64,000 nucleotides of DNA from Emergencia sp. 1XD21-10. GTDB taxonomy: Bacteria; Bacillota; Clostridia; Peptostreptococcales; Anaerovoracaceae. Position numbers and translations under genes: made by a program. Below are positions 23,137-32,107 of this stretch, piece by piece; the first letter of the stretch is position 1, and each line of letters starts with the position of its first letter. Location: positions 113,125 through 177,124 of the forward strand of contig NZ_QWEQ01000010.1 of NCBI RefSeq assembly GCF_009936045.1, given 5' to 3'. The notes beneath the pieces are model-generated. The model ran no database searches. It was not told the DNA's origin and saw only the letters and a program-made list of their open reading frames with translations.

Positions 23137-24102
23137 TTATCTTATACCAGCTCCCAGATATTCTTCTAAGGTAATGCCTTGGGACTTGATTTCTCCTGCA
23201 GTTTTTTCACCGACATATCTTAAATGCCATGGTTCATAAGCATATCCAGTAATATCTTCTGTATCTTTTTCGTAGCGAATAATGAAACCGTACTTGTGAC
23301 AGTTTTCAACAAGCCATATTCCTTCAGGTGTGCTGCCAAAGCTTTCAAGAAGATCCCAACCGGAAGATTCACAGGATACGTCCAGTGCATAGCCGGTCTG
23401 ATGTTCACTTCTTCCAGGCTTTGCGCTGAGTCTTAGAGCCAGTTCTTCCCCATCGACTTCACACCAATAAGCAAACAGATATTCCTGTAGTGCGTAATCT
23501 CTATACGCAGATACGATTTTGATATCAAAACCGGCTTTTTCTGCGTCATGATACAGTTTTTCATAGGCATCTCGAACAATTTTCTTTGCATCAATGGCTT
23601 TCATAGCAAATTCACTGACTGAAACCAGATTTGACGGTACATAGGTCTCAGAAAGCCAGCAGGAATTATTTACCAGCATTAGCGGATCTTCAGGGTCTTT
23701 AGCGATTGATGGTTCTGCTTTCACAGATATAATAGGACTTTCGGTATCGCTGTATACCCTGTTTTCACCGTCTAAATGATACCTCTTTACCTTGTAAAAA
23801 TAAGTTTGTCCTACTTTTCTATCGGTATCAAGGTAGTTATAAAGGAACGTATTTTCGACTTTATCAGTTTCGTACAAACATTGAAATTCACTGTCTTTGC
23901 TGTCTGCACGAAAAACACCGTAACCGTCTACATTTTCTATGGTTTCAACAGGCTTCCACGAAATCAGCATTTTTCCTGATCCCGGAAAGCTTTGCACACT
24001 GACAGACGGCGCAGCGATTGTTGCCGCAGGTTCTGTATTTTTACAGCTGTACAGCATGAGAAGCGGCAGACATATGAGTAAAAGTTTTGTAGTTCGTTTC
24101 AT
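23137..24102 (-). CDS. Lipoprotein D-alanyl-D-alanine carboxypeptidase (VanY / M15B)
   Basis: A 321-residue lipoprotein. The signal peptide ends in a lipobox LMLYSC (Cys20). A fibronectin-type-III-like domain follows (about 32-125), then a VanY-type M15B peptidase: SAYRDYALQEYLF, the zinc motif SEHQTGYALD and the second motif EPWHLRYVG with its catalytic Glu and zinc His. It should trim the terminal D-Ala of peptidoglycan stem peptides outside the cell. TAGGAGG stands 9 bases before the ATG. The FN3 plus VanY pairing is less usual and may bind wall polymer. Confidence 0.88.
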   Translation of the reverse strand: MKRTTKLLLICLPLLMLYSCKNTEPAATIAAPSVSVQSFPGSGKMLISWKPVETIENVDGYGVFRADSKDSEFQCLYETDKVENTFLYNYLDTDRKVGQTYFYKVKRYHLDGENRVYSDTESPIISVKAEPSIAKDPEDPLMLVNNSCWLSETYVPSNLVSVSEFAMKAIDAKKIVRDAYEKLYHDAEKAGFDIKIVSAYRDYALQEYLFAYWCEVDGEELALRLSAKPGRSEHQTGYALDVSCESSGWDLLESFGSTPEGIWLVENCHKYGFIIRYEKDTEDITGYAYEPWHLRYVGEKTAGEIKSQGITLEEYLGAGIR

Positions 24103-24171
24103 AGCTAAATCCTCCTAATTACTACCAAAACCCTATTAGTTTACAATAAAAAAATTACGAAAAATAAATAC

Positions 24172-24211
24172 ACAAAAGACTGCCTCTACTTTCAAGTAAA
24201 AACAGTCTTTT
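24172..24211 (-). terminator. Terminator after the M14 peptidase gene
   Basis: On the minus strand AAAAGACTG (24203-24211) pairs with CAGTCTTTT (24174-24182), with an inner TACTT/AAGTA helix, then a T-rich run. It separates the two peptidase genes. Confidence 0.7.
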
Positions 24212-24225
24212 CAAAGCCCTGCCTA

Positions 24226-25209
24226 CTACCTGTACTGATACGCAGCTTTAGCAAAGCCCAATTTATTCTTTTTAAATATTGAGGAAAACTCTCTGTTTGG
24301 AACGGGTACGCCGCTGATTCCATTTTCGATACATACATAAGGAATTTTATACTCATGCATGATGTAATGCTCAAAATCCCCGTATGTCGCCTTAGTGTAG
24401 CTTTCATCAATGGTGCTGTAGCCGGTCATGTCGCGAAACAGTTTTACAAAGCTCCAGCACTTTTTCTTATAGCTTTTGTTGTGATAGCCCCAGTAAATCA
24501 CCCCTCCCATACTATGGTAGTTGATGACAGCCTGTACATTGGAGCAGTCTTCTAAAGCTGCTAAAATACTCTGGGTTTCATTCTCAGAAAAACGCTTTGG
24601 TCCCGGATAATACTGACTGGCATAAGTCTTTGTACTTGGATACGTACTGTACATCTTGTAATTTCTATTTAAATCAACCCCTCTTGCATTGGCCTGCCAG
24701 TTGGAATAAGCTCCGGTTCTCGGCATTTTCTTGATCTTTTTTCGAAGAGTTGCATTTCTGATAGCGTCAGGTCCAAGGGCACTGATTGCAATACCGTCAG
24801 GATTTGCCATAGGGACGATGATGATACTGACTGAATCAAAAAGTTCCTCGTAAGAAACGCCGCAATAAAGACCTGATTTGTAGTTTCTACAATAATACTC
24901 AATCATACCCATAACCAGCTGGCTGTTAATGTACTCCCTGCCGTGGATACCGGCGGTCACAAAAATCTGTTTCTCTGCTTTGGGATTCCCAAGAACGACA
25001 CAGTACAAACTTCTGCGATCAGCCGTTTTACCCAGATAAGTTTTAGAGAGTCTGTCCGGATATTTATCGGTCAGCGCATTCAGATCCTCTATAAAATCAC
25101 TGTAGGTATATTTGCTATCGCTGGTACTGACGATATCGCTGCTGGCGCTGAAAGTTTCTATAGGAAGTGCAAGAAAAATGCAAAGTATAATGATAAATCG
25201 TTTTGCCAT
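24226..25209 (-). CDS. Secreted M14 family zinc carboxypeptidase
   Basis: A 327-residue protein with a cleavable signal peptide (MAKRFIIILCIFLALP, cleavage near ETFSA) and one M14 catalytic domain. Zinc ligands are in AGIHGREYIN (His, Glu) and NYHSMGG (His); the Arg/Asn substrate motif is ARGVDLNRNY and the catalytic Glu is in VCIENGISG. Relatives of this secreted type cleave gamma-D-glutamyl-diaminopimelate bonds in peptidoglycan, which fits the neighbouring VanY-type enzyme. No LysM or other wall anchor is present. The exact bond cut is inference. Confidence 0.88.
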   Translation of the reverse strand: MAKRFIIILCIFLALPIETFSASSDIVSTSDSKYTYSDFIEDLNALTDKYPDRLSKTYLGKTADRRSLYCVVLGNPKAEKQIFVTAGIHGREYINSQLVMGMIEYYCRNYKSGLYCGVSYEELFDSVSIIIVPMANPDGIAISALGPDAIRNATLRKKIKKMPRTGAYSNWQANARGVDLNRNYKMYSTYPSTKTYASQYYPGPKRFSENETQSILAALEDCSNVQAVINYHSMGGVIYWGYHNKSYKKKCWSFVKLFRDMTGYSTIDESYTKATYGDFEHYIMHEYKIPYVCIENGISGVPVPNREFSSIFKKNKLGFAKAAYQYR

Positions 25210-25242
25210 GGCAAATAATCCTCACTACTCAAAATTGAACGA

Positions 25243-25974
25243 TTAATCATCCAAGCCCTTTTTCTTATAAATCCTCTGAAACAGAATGACACCTGCGATG
25301 ATCCATACAATACATACTCCAATTGCAACGAGGTTATCCGCTAGAACAAGGGACTCTCCTGCTGCAACAGACGGATACACTGTATAAAGTGACATCGTAG
25401 GAAACAGCTTAGCAATCTTTCCAATGAGTTCGCTAAACTGCCCGAAAATCGGCGGCATTAACATGAGCATCATCAAAGGAGAGCCCAGCGTTCCAGCTGA
25501 CATTTGGTCTTTTGCCGCAATGCCTACCACTGCACCGAAGCAGATAATCGCAAGGGAGGCTAGAATCATAATAAACAGATACCCGGCAAATCCCGCCATA
25601 TCGGCGCCACAGACAAAAAATAGAATCACACCCTCTACAATAAGCAGCAGCAAACATACAAGAGCCTTGCTCAAGATAAATTCTGCGCCTGATACATTAG
25701 CCATCATCAGTGAACGCAGGGTATGCTTTTCCTTTTCTTCTGCAATCATCGTGGAAAGCGCGGTCAGCGGAATGATAGATAGCTCCATTACACTGCAAAG
25801 AAGCAGCACATAATCAGCCGGAAGTCCCGTAATATCTGATAATACATATGTATAAAGCAACGCAAAGACAGCCGGAAGCAGCAGTGTGATTAGAATGCTT
25901 CGATTGCCGAAACATCCTTTCATATCCTTTTTGAACAAAGTACGAAGTACATGCATCCTAATTCTCTTTCCCAT
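25243..25974 (-). CDS. ABC-2 type transporter permease
   Basis: A 243-residue permease with about six hydrophobic helices. The N-terminal LRTLFKKDMKGCFGNRSILITLLLP and the TMIAEEKEKHTLRSLM loop after the second helix are typical of ABC-2 permeases of NatB or antibiotic-exporter type. Its ATG overlaps the stop of the ATPase gene by one base, so the two form a unit. The cargo is unknown; the palindrome in the leader suggests induction by a small molecule. Confidence 0.85.
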   Translation of the reverse strand: MGKRIRMHVLRTLFKKDMKGCFGNRSILITLLLPAVFALLYTYVLSDITGLPADYVLLLCSVMELSIIPLTALSTMIAEEKEKHTLRSLMMANVSGAEFILSKALVCLLLLIVEGVILFFVCGADMAGFAGYLFIMILASLAIICFGAVVGIAAKDQMSAGTLGSPLMMLMLMPPIFGQFSELIGKIAKLFPTMSLYTVYPSVAAGESLVLADNLVAIGVCIVWIIAGVILFQRIYKKKGLDD

Positions 25975-26807
25975 TATGCTCTCCCCCCTTCTTCTGTCAG
26001 CGCTAAGAATACTTCTTTTAGGCTTGGTTCGATAGAATGAATCATCTTGATTTCACCAGCACCGGCAAGATATGCAGAAAGTTTATCCGCTTCCAGCGGT
26101 AAAAGCACTTCTTCCGAAGCTGTCGTAACTTTTACTTGTTTTTTAGCATATTTCAGTTTCAGATCATATGGACTTCCACACTCAATAATTTTCCCACAAT
26201 TGAGAAATGCAATGCGGTCACAGAGTTCATTGGCCTCTTCCATGTTGTGCGTTGTCAAAAATACTGTTGTTCCCTGCTCTTTCATCTGTAAAACCAGACT
26301 GCGCACTTCTTCTGCTGTTGCAGGGTCAAGATTCGCTGTAGGTTCATCGAGAAAGAGTATCTCTGGATTATGCAGAATGGTTCTCGCAAAAATAAGCCGC
26401 TGACGCATACCCTTTGAAAGTTTTTCAACCGGCTTCTTTACTGCGTCTTCCATACCGATACGCTTTAATACGTCATCGATTTTCTCTCTGGAAACCTGAT
26501 AAATATCTGCGAATAATTTCAGATTTTCATATACAGTCATCTTATCATAAAGACCACTGTTATCACTCATGATACCAATTCTATCTCGAATTTCAGAATC
26601 AAAAGGCGATGTGCCAAATAGCGAAATCTCTCCGCTGTCAGCAGAAAGCTGTCCGCTGAGAAGCTTGATTGTCGTTGTTTTTCCTGCCCCTGAAGGTCCA
26701 AGATAACCAAAAATCTCGCCTTTTTTGATTTCAAAGGATACGTCTGATAAGGCAGCAGTATCTTTAAATCGCTTCGATAAATGAGTTACTTTGATTGCCT
26801 GTTCCAT
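25974..26807 (-). CDS. ABC transporter ATP-binding protein (drug/Na+ exporter type)
   Basis: A 277-residue ABC ATPase: Walker A GPSGAGKTT, Q-loop region, signature KLSKGMRQRL, Walker B ILFLDEPTANLD and the His switch TTHNMEE. A C-terminal extension of about 70 residues is typical of exporters of the NatA/CcmA type. I prefer ATG at 26807 to the in-frame GTG at 26816, because the GTG itself lies in the AGAGGTGG ribosome site. It is transcribed with the permease from the promoter at 26866-26894. Confidence 0.9.
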   Translation of the reverse strand: MEQAIKVTHLSKRFKDTAALSDVSFEIKKGEIFGYLGPSGAGKTTTIKLLSGQLSADSGEISLFGTSPFDSEIRDRIGIMSDNSGLYDKMTVYENLKLFADIYQVSREKIDDVLKRIGMEDAVKKPVEKLSKGMRQRLIFARTILHNPEILFLDEPTANLDPATAEEVRSLVLQMKEQGTTVFLTTHNMEEANELCDRIAFLNCGKIIECGSPYDLKLKYAKKQVKVTTASEEVLLPLEADKLSAYLAGAGEIKMIHSIEPSLKEVFLALTEEGGRA

Positions 26808-26833
26808 CTCTTCCACCTCTTTTTGTTCTAAAT

Positions 26834-26850
26834 TTTACATTTAATGTAAA
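26834..26850. promoter_or_regulatory. Palindromic operator in the ABC transporter leader
   Basis: TTTACATT-T-AATGTAAA is a perfect 17-base palindrome. It lies about 10-25 bases downstream of the predicted start site of the ABC operon and about 27 bases before the ATPase start, the place for a repressor of the GntR/MarR/TetR kind. No such regulator gene is next to it. Confidence 0.6.
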
Positions 26851-26865
26851 TACTCATACCATTTC

Positions 26866-26894
26866 ATTTTACAACAAAAGAAACACCATTTCAA
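26866..26894 (-). promoter_or_regulatory. Promoter of the ABC transporter operon
   Basis: On the minus strand TTGAAA (26894-26889) and TAAAAT (26871-26866) with a 17-base spacer. The -35 lies inside the stem of the terminator of the upstream GTPase gene. Confidence 0.65.
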
Positions 26895-26917
26895 GACATT
26901 TATGATAAATGGTGTTT
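26881..26917 (-). terminator. Terminator after the GTPase-NYN gene
   Basis: AAACACCATTT (26917-26907 on the minus strand) pairs with AAATGGTGTTT (26891-26881) and is followed by TTTCTTTTGTT. It sits 22 bases after the stop. A T run also flanks it on the plus strand, so it could act in both directions. Confidence 0.7.
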
Positions 26918-26939
26918 TTTTGCAAATAGATGGTAGTAT

Positions 26940-29564
26940 TTAGAACTTATGCAGGAATTTCTGCCTGATTTCTTCATTGGTATCCATGATATGCATGCGA
27001 AGCTCTCTGGCTGACATGCGAAGGGCTCCCTGACCAAATATCATCATCTGCTCTAGTCCATCGGAGGTCGCAACTGTAATTCGCAGCTTTTTCACATGTT
27101 CCAGCACAAATTTTTCGATAAACTGGTCTGCAGTCTCGCCTTCTTTCGTGTAGATAATCTGCATATTATGAATAGTCTGGGTGGTGCCGGGATTACCTGG
27201 TTTCTTGTAACCATCAAAGACAACGATGATTCGATTCTCTTTGTAGCCCTGATAGTTGCCAAGGATTTCAATCAGTAAATCTCTGGCACTTGCAAGACTC
27301 AGTGCAGCCATATCCTTTAACTCTTCCCATGCAAATATCATGTTATATCCATCAATCAACAACACTTCCTCTGCAGAAGCGTTATTATAGGCGCTTTTAA
27401 TCCGGGGACCGGAAAATCCGCTTTCTGCCGTAATGATTCTGGCACTTTTCTTAAAGCGACTTGTTTCTCTTTTACTTGTACCATAGGTCTGCTTAAATAC
27501 TGCTTCCAGCTCTTCGTCGCTGTACTGGCGAGATTCACTGCCACCTCGTACAGACCCTTCATTTTTCTGTATTTTTTCAGGCTGCCAGGAAAGAGGCAGA
27601 TGCATATACTGTTCAACTTCCTGCCAAGGGACACTAACACCAGAGCCGGATTTACAGAAGATAGAATCGCTGGGATTTTCCAGGTCCCGATCGGCTTCAT
27701 ATCCGACAGCTTGTGCGACCTCTTCTTCGTTATGGCATGGAAAATATCCTGCCAAGGTGCAGTAAAGTCTTCCCTGCCCTTTGCTATAGGAAGTAACATC
27801 CTTCTGATAGTCCTTCATAGTAGAAACTGGTGCTCTGCCGGTTAAAACGGTGTTTTTTCCAGCCGCAGACGACGGTTCACAGGTTCCGTGCATATTCTGA
27901 ATATCATTCATGGCTCTGCCAACAAAATCTGTTGGCAGTTCCAGCCGGTAATCATAGTAAGGCTCTAAAAGTCTGCAGCCGGCTTTTCTGAGACCGTGAC
28001 GAAGTGCTCTGTAGGTTGCCTGACGAAAATCACCACCTTCCGTGTGCTTCACATGGGCGCGACCGGTGGTTAACGTAATTTTTATATCAGTCAAAGGTGA
28101 ATTTGTCAGAATGCCTGTATGAACTTTCTCCTTCAGATGTGTCATAACCAGTCGCTGCCAGTTTCTGTCCAGCGTGTCCTCACTGCAAGCTGTATCAACA
28201 ACGATACCGCTGCCGGAAGGAAGCGGCGTGAGAAGCAAGTGAACCTCCGCATAGTGGCGAAGAGGCTCAAAATGACCTACACCTTCAACTGTATCTGCGA
28301 CAGTTTCCTTGTATAAAACCGTATCTTCTCCAAATTCGATAGACTTTCCAAAGCGTTCAGAGACGAGACTCTTTAAGATTTCTCCTTGAATTTCTCCCAT
28401 CATACGAATCCGCAGACAGCTGCTTTCTTCGCTCCAAGAGGTATGCAGCTCCGGCAGTTCCTCTGACAGCTGCAAAAATTTCTCATAAGCCTCATGAGGC
28501 TCCCAATCGGGCGGCAGCAGCACCTCATAGCTGAGCACAGTATCCAGATACGGCTCAATGCCGGCAGGTTCAAAGCCCAGTCCCTGTCCACAAAAAGTGT
28601 CAGCAAAACCTGTCACAGCACAGACCGTACCAGCAGACACTTGCTGCACTGCCTCATATTTTTTACCGTTATAAATTCGAATCTGATGAACCTTGCTTTC
28701 TCCAATCTGTTCCTTCACAGAAAGGCTACCGCCGGTTATCTTCATATGCGTTAGGCGATTGCCCTGTTCGTCTCTGCTGATTTTATAAATGATAGCACCA
28801 AAATCGCTTCCATAATTTGGACAGATCGTGTAATTTGCAAGACCTTCAAGAAGTGTATCTACGCCCTGCATTTTCAGTGCAGAGCCGTAATAGCATGGAA
28901 ACAGCTTTCGCTCTTTGATTAACCCGGCGCATGATTCCGCTGGTATTCTTCCTGTTTCCAGATAGGCTTCCAGCAAAGCTTCATCACACAGCGCTGCCTT
29001 TTCATAGAAAGCCTCGCTGCCCGCCAGTACGCATTGCGCACTTAAACGAGCCTGAACCTCCTCCATAATTGCGGATAAATCCATCCCTTGCTGATCCATT
29101 TTATTGATAAAAATAAAAGTCGGTACGTGGTAGCGGGAAAGCAGTTCCCATAGGGTCAGCACCTGTCCGGTCACACCGTCAGGACCGCTGATTAAAAGAA
29201 TAGCATAATCTAGAACCTGCAGGGTTCGTTCCATTTCTGCAGAAAAATCTACATGACCCGGTGTGTCCAGGAGTGTAACCTCCTTATCGCCCAGTGGAAA
29301 AATTGCCTGCTTAGAGAAAATAGTAATGCCGCGGTTTTTTTCCAGCACAAACGTATCGAGGAAAGAATCCCCATGGTCCACTCTTCCCATCTGTCTGGTA
29401 ATGCCGTTTTGATAAAGGACGCCTTCAGACAAAGTTGTCTTTCCGGCGTCCACATGAGCGACAATGCCCATTGTAAGCTTATTGTCCGGGTACAACAAGG
29501 TTCCCGGGTACCCACCTAAAGCTTTGCTTTGCGGAAGGGTGGGTTTATTATTCTTCTGATTCAT
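26940..29564 (-). CDS. EF-G/TetM-like translational GTPase fused to a YacP/Rae1-like NYN nuclease domain
   Basis: About 874 residues in two parts. The first 680 follow EF-G/TetM: G1 AHVDAGKTT, G2 RGITI, G3 DTPGHVDF, G4 NKMD, G5 GSALK, then EF-G domains II-V including GRAHVKHTEGGDF. After a charged linker, residues from about 715 form an NYN domain: LLIDGYNMIFAW, IVVFDGYKK, TKEGETADQFIEKF and VATSDGLEQMMIFGQGALRMSARELRM, the hallmarks of YacP/Rae1, an mRNA nuclease acting in the ribosomal A site. Fusion suggests a GTPase that brings the nuclease to ribosomes. I use ATG 29564, overlapping the upstream gene by 17 bases; no good ribosome site supports it, and a start nearer the GTPase is possible. 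It is not ordinary tetracycline resistance. Confidence 0.85.
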   Translation of the reverse strand: MNQKNNKPTLPQSKALGGYPGTLLYPDNKLTMGIVAHVDAGKTTLSEGVLYQNGITRQMGRVDHGDSFLDTFVLEKNRGITIFSKQAIFPLGDKEVTLLDTPGHVDFSAEMERTLQVLDYAILLISGPDGVTGQVLTLWELLSRYHVPTFIFINKMDQQGMDLSAIMEEVQARLSAQCVLAGSEAFYEKAALCDEALLEAYLETGRIPAESCAGLIKERKLFPCYYGSALKMQGVDTLLEGLANYTICPNYGSDFGAIIYKISRDEQGNRLTHMKITGGSLSVKEQIGESKVHQIRIYNGKKYEAVQQVSAGTVCAVTGFADTFCGQGLGFEPAGIEPYLDTVLSYEVLLPPDWEPHEAYEKFLQLSEELPELHTSWSEESSCLRIRMMGEIQGEILKSLVSERFGKSIEFGEDTVLYKETVADTVEGVGHFEPLRHYAEVHLLLTPLPSGSGIVVDTACSEDTLDRNWQRLVMTHLKEKVHTGILTNSPLTDIKITLTTGRAHVKHTEGGDFRQATYRALRHGLRKAGCRLLEPYYDYRLELPTDFVGRAMNDIQNMHGTCEPSSAAGKNTVLTGRAPVSTMKDYQKDVTSYSKGQGRLYCTLAGYFPCHNEEEVAQAVGYEADRDLENPSDSIFCKSGSGVSVPWQEVEQYMHLPLSWQPEKIQKNEGSVRGGSESRQYSDEELEAVFKQTYGTSKRETSRFKKSARIITAESGFSGPRIKSAYNNASAEEVLLIDGYNMIFAWEELKDMAALSLASARDLLIEILGNYQGYKENRIIVVFDGYKKPGNPGTTQTIHNMQIIYTKEGETADQFIEKFVLEHVKKLRITVATSDGLEQMMIFGQGALRMSARELRMHIMDTNEEIRQKFLHKF

Positions 29565-30846
29565 CTTCCGAAATTTCCTTTTCAGGCTCTTCAATGTGCA
29601 GCTTTACTTTTTCAATACGACGCTCCTTTACGGAGAGAATCGTAAAGATGTAGTTTTCAAAGACAACCTCCCTGTTTTCATCACCTTCTTCCGGAATTTC
29701 TCCCAGAATATCAATGATAAAGCCTCCGATGGTCTCGCTGTTTTCAGATTCGAGATTGATATTGATCTCTTCAGAAAGGTCACTGAGATAAACGTTTCCA
29801 TCTAAATAATAATTATTATCGTCTACCTTGTTGATGACGTGCCCCTGTTCATCATATTCGTCTTCGATGTCGCCTACGATTTCTTCGACGATGTCCTCCA
29901 TGGTTACAATACCGCTGAAGCCGCCGTATTCGTCGATGAGAATGGCGATATGCTGCTTTTCAATCTGCAGTTCAAAAAACAGCGCGTCGATATTCTTTGT
30001 TTCAGGGACAAAATACGGTTTGCGCAAAATAGAGCGAATATCCACCTTGTCAAATCCCGTTTCTCTAGCTTTTATGAGATAGTCCTTGATGTGAAGAATA
30101 CCGATAATGTTGTCTGTATCGTCTTCACATACCGGAATTCTGGAATAGCGTAGTTCCATCAGCTCATCTAAATACTCGTCGGTTGAATCATTGATGTCGA
30201 TAAGAAACACATCGGTACGAGGCGTCATGATCTCATAGGCAAGTTCGTCATCAAACTGGAAGATACTATTGATCATCTTCTTACCTTCTTCTTTGATTGC
30301 TCCACTCTGTTGCCCTGATTCTAAAATGGACATTACCTGCTCTTCGGAATATCCGCTGTATTCAATCTTCGTTTCCTGTCTGAACATCTTCAGAAAAACA
30401 TCTGCAATAAAAGTCAATATTACAACAAATGGCTTTAATATGATGACAAAGAACTTCTGCAGTGCGGAAAGCTTCATAGCAATAGATTCACTGTGCTGCT
30501 GCGCCAGCTTACGAGTAAAATACTCACTAAAAGTGATGGTCGCTGTTACGTAAACCAGCGCAGAAAGAATTGGGTGCTGAGGCAGTGCCAGTGCAAAATA
30601 TACGCCGATAACGATAAAAATGTAACTAAGCAGCCGGTTCGTAAACCGATAATCGGTCGGTAAAGCAAGCAAATTTCCAAGACGTATTGCTACTTCATTT
30701 TCTTCTGTTGCCATTTGTCTGATTTTGCTTCTGTTTACGCTGTTCATAGCGGTGTTCATCAAAACTGCAATGCCGTTACCAACCATTGCAAGCACCATAA
30801 AAGTGACTTTTAACGCAAGCGGCAGGCTACTGGGGTCAGGTGTCAT
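29548..30846 (-). CDS. CNNM/CorC (HlyC) family membrane protein
   Basis: A 432-residue protein with an N-terminal DUF21/CNNM membrane domain (about 10-165, three to four helices), a CBS pair (TPRTDVFLIDINDSTDEYLDELM and later FFELQIEKQHIAILIDEYGGFSGIVTMEDIVEEIVGDIEDE) and a C-terminal CorC_HlyC domain. These proteins are thought to move Mg2+ or other divalent cations; the old name hemolysin is historical. ATG 30846 is chosen because GGAG lies 10 bases before it; the in-frame TTG at 30852 is too close to that site. Its tail is very acidic and overlaps the next gene. Confidence 0.88.
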   Translation of the reverse strand: MTPDPSSLPLALKVTFMVLAMVGNGIAVLMNTAMNSVNRSKIRQMATEENEVAIRLGNLLALPTDYRFTNRLLSYIFIVIGVYFALALPQHPILSALVYVTATITFSEYFTRKLAQQHSESIAMKLSALQKFFVIILKPFVVILTFIADVFLKMFRQETKIEYSGYSEEQVMSILESGQQSGAIKEEGKKMINSIFQFDDELAYEIMTPRTDVFLIDINDSTDEYLDELMELRYSRIPVCEDDTDNIIGILHIKDYLIKARETGFDKVDIRSILRKPYFVPETKNIDALFFELQIEKQHIAILIDEYGGFSGIVTMEDIVEEIVGDIEDEYDEQGHVINKVDDNNYYLDGNVYLSDLSEEININLESENSETIGGFIIDILGEIPEEGDENREVVFENYIFTILSVKERRIEKVKLHIEEPEKEISEDESEE

Positions 30847-30874
30847 GTTCAATCATCTCCTTATTACTTGGTAA

Positions 30875-32107
30875 TTATTTTTTCTTTCTCAAAATATAGT
30901 GAGGTTTCACCGGATGGTCCATCTTCATTTTCAGAAGCTGCTGGGGGTGCGGCGCGCTTTCAAGGTTTTCACCAGTTTGCGCATCAAGCATTTCTGTGAT
31001 ATTCTGCGTAAAGAAATCAATATCAGGACCAAAAATTTCAATTTCCTCGCCGAGGGTCATCTTATTTCGCTGCTCTACCAAAGCAAAACCAGTTTCTTCA
31101 TCGTATTCTTTTATAAGCCCTACAAAGCTGTACTCTCTGGTATATGCACTGGTCTGATAGTTCTGATCTTTATTTGTCGGCTGATGAAAATAAAATCCTG
31201 TCGTAAATTCTCTGTGACTTACCTTTTTCAGTTCACGCATCCAGTCTTCATCAAACTTGTAATGCTCAGGATCTGCAAAATACGCATCAATTGCTTTTCT
31301 ATAAGCGTGAACTACTGTCGCCACGTAAAAGATACTTTTCATCCTGCCTTCGATTTTCGCAGACATAATGCCTGAGCCAACAATCTCCGGAATATGCTCT
31401 ATCATACACAAATCCCTAGAATTGAGAATATAAGTGCCTCGTTCATCTTCTTCCACCGGATAATATTCGCCCGGTCTTTTTTCTTCTACTAAGGCATATT
31501 TCCAGCGACACGGATGAGCGCACATACCTCTGTTGGCATCGCGTTCAATCATAAAGTTGCTGAGAAGACATCTTCCTGAATAAGATATGCACATTGCCCC
31601 ATGAACAAAAGCCTCTATTTCCATTTCTGGTGGGATATTCTCACGGATCTGTCTGATTTCCGGCAGTGTCAGTTCCCTGGCTAAAACCAGTCGTTTTACG
31701 CCTAATTTATGCCAGAATCCGGCCGTTCTGTAGTTAGTCATATTTGCCTGAGTGCTCAGGTGTATCTCAGCAGCAGGAATCACTTCCTGAATCAGATCTA
31801 CAATGCCCGGGTCAGACACAATAAAAGCGTCAAGCCCCAAATCTTTAATCTGCTGCAGATAAGAAGTCAACGGCTCAATATCCTCGTTATGGGCAAAGAT
31901 ATTGATGGTAAGATAACAGCGTTTTCCCCTTTCATGGGCGAACGCAATGCCCTCTTTCATTTCTTCAATGGTCAGGTTGCCTGCTCCTGCTCGTAAACTG
32001 AACATTTCGCCGCCGAAATACACAGCGTCTGCACCATAAATAATGGCTGTCTTTAATTTTTCCAAATCGCCTGCAGGCGCAAGCAGTTCAAACTGTTCTT
32101 TATTCAT
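30875..32107 (-). CDS. trhP: U32 family protein, tRNA uridine 5-hydroxylation (TrhP-like)
   Basis: A 410-residue U32 'peptidase' family protein. It carries the U32 signature EAFVHGAMCISYSGRCLLS and the cysteine motif RGMCAHPCRW; four such cysteines bind an iron-sulfur cluster in TrhP. TrhP hydroxylates U34 of tRNAs using prephenate. The next gene upstream is trmR, which methylates that 5-hydroxyl to 5-methoxyuridine, so the pair forms one pathway. B. subtilis has two U32 genes here (yrrN, yrrO); this locus has only one. It overlaps trmR by 8 bases. Confidence 0.85.
   Translation of the reverse strand: MNKEQFELLAPAGDLEKLKTAIIYGADAVYFGGEMFSLRAGAGNLTIEEMKEGIAFAHERGKRCYLTINIFAHNEDIEPLTSYLQQIKDLGLDAFIVSDPGIVDLIQEVIPAAEIHLSTQANMTNYRTAGFWHKLGVKRLVLARELTLPEIRQIRENIPPEMEIEAFVHGAMCISYSGRCLLSNFMIERDANRGMCAHPCRWKYALVEEKRPGEYYPVEEDERGTYILNSRDLCMIEHIPEIVGSGIMSAKIEGRMKSIFYVATVVHAYRKAIDAYFADPEHYKFDEDWMRELKKVSHREFTTGFYFHQPTNKDQNYQTSAYTREYSFVGLIKEYDEETGFALVEQRNKMTLGEEIEIFGPDIDFFTQNITEMLDAQTGENLESAPHPQQLLKMKMDHPVKPHYILRKKK

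Noticed and set aside
23137..25209. Vancomycin-resistance cluster
   Set aside because: A VanY-like carboxypeptidase is present, but vanHAX, vanRS and related genes are absent; the setting is cell-wall turnover.
26940..29564. Plain tetracycline-resistance (tetM/tetO) gene
   Set aside because: The GTPase half resembles TetM, but an NYN nuclease domain is attached and no mobile element surrounds it; it sits in a housekeeping series.
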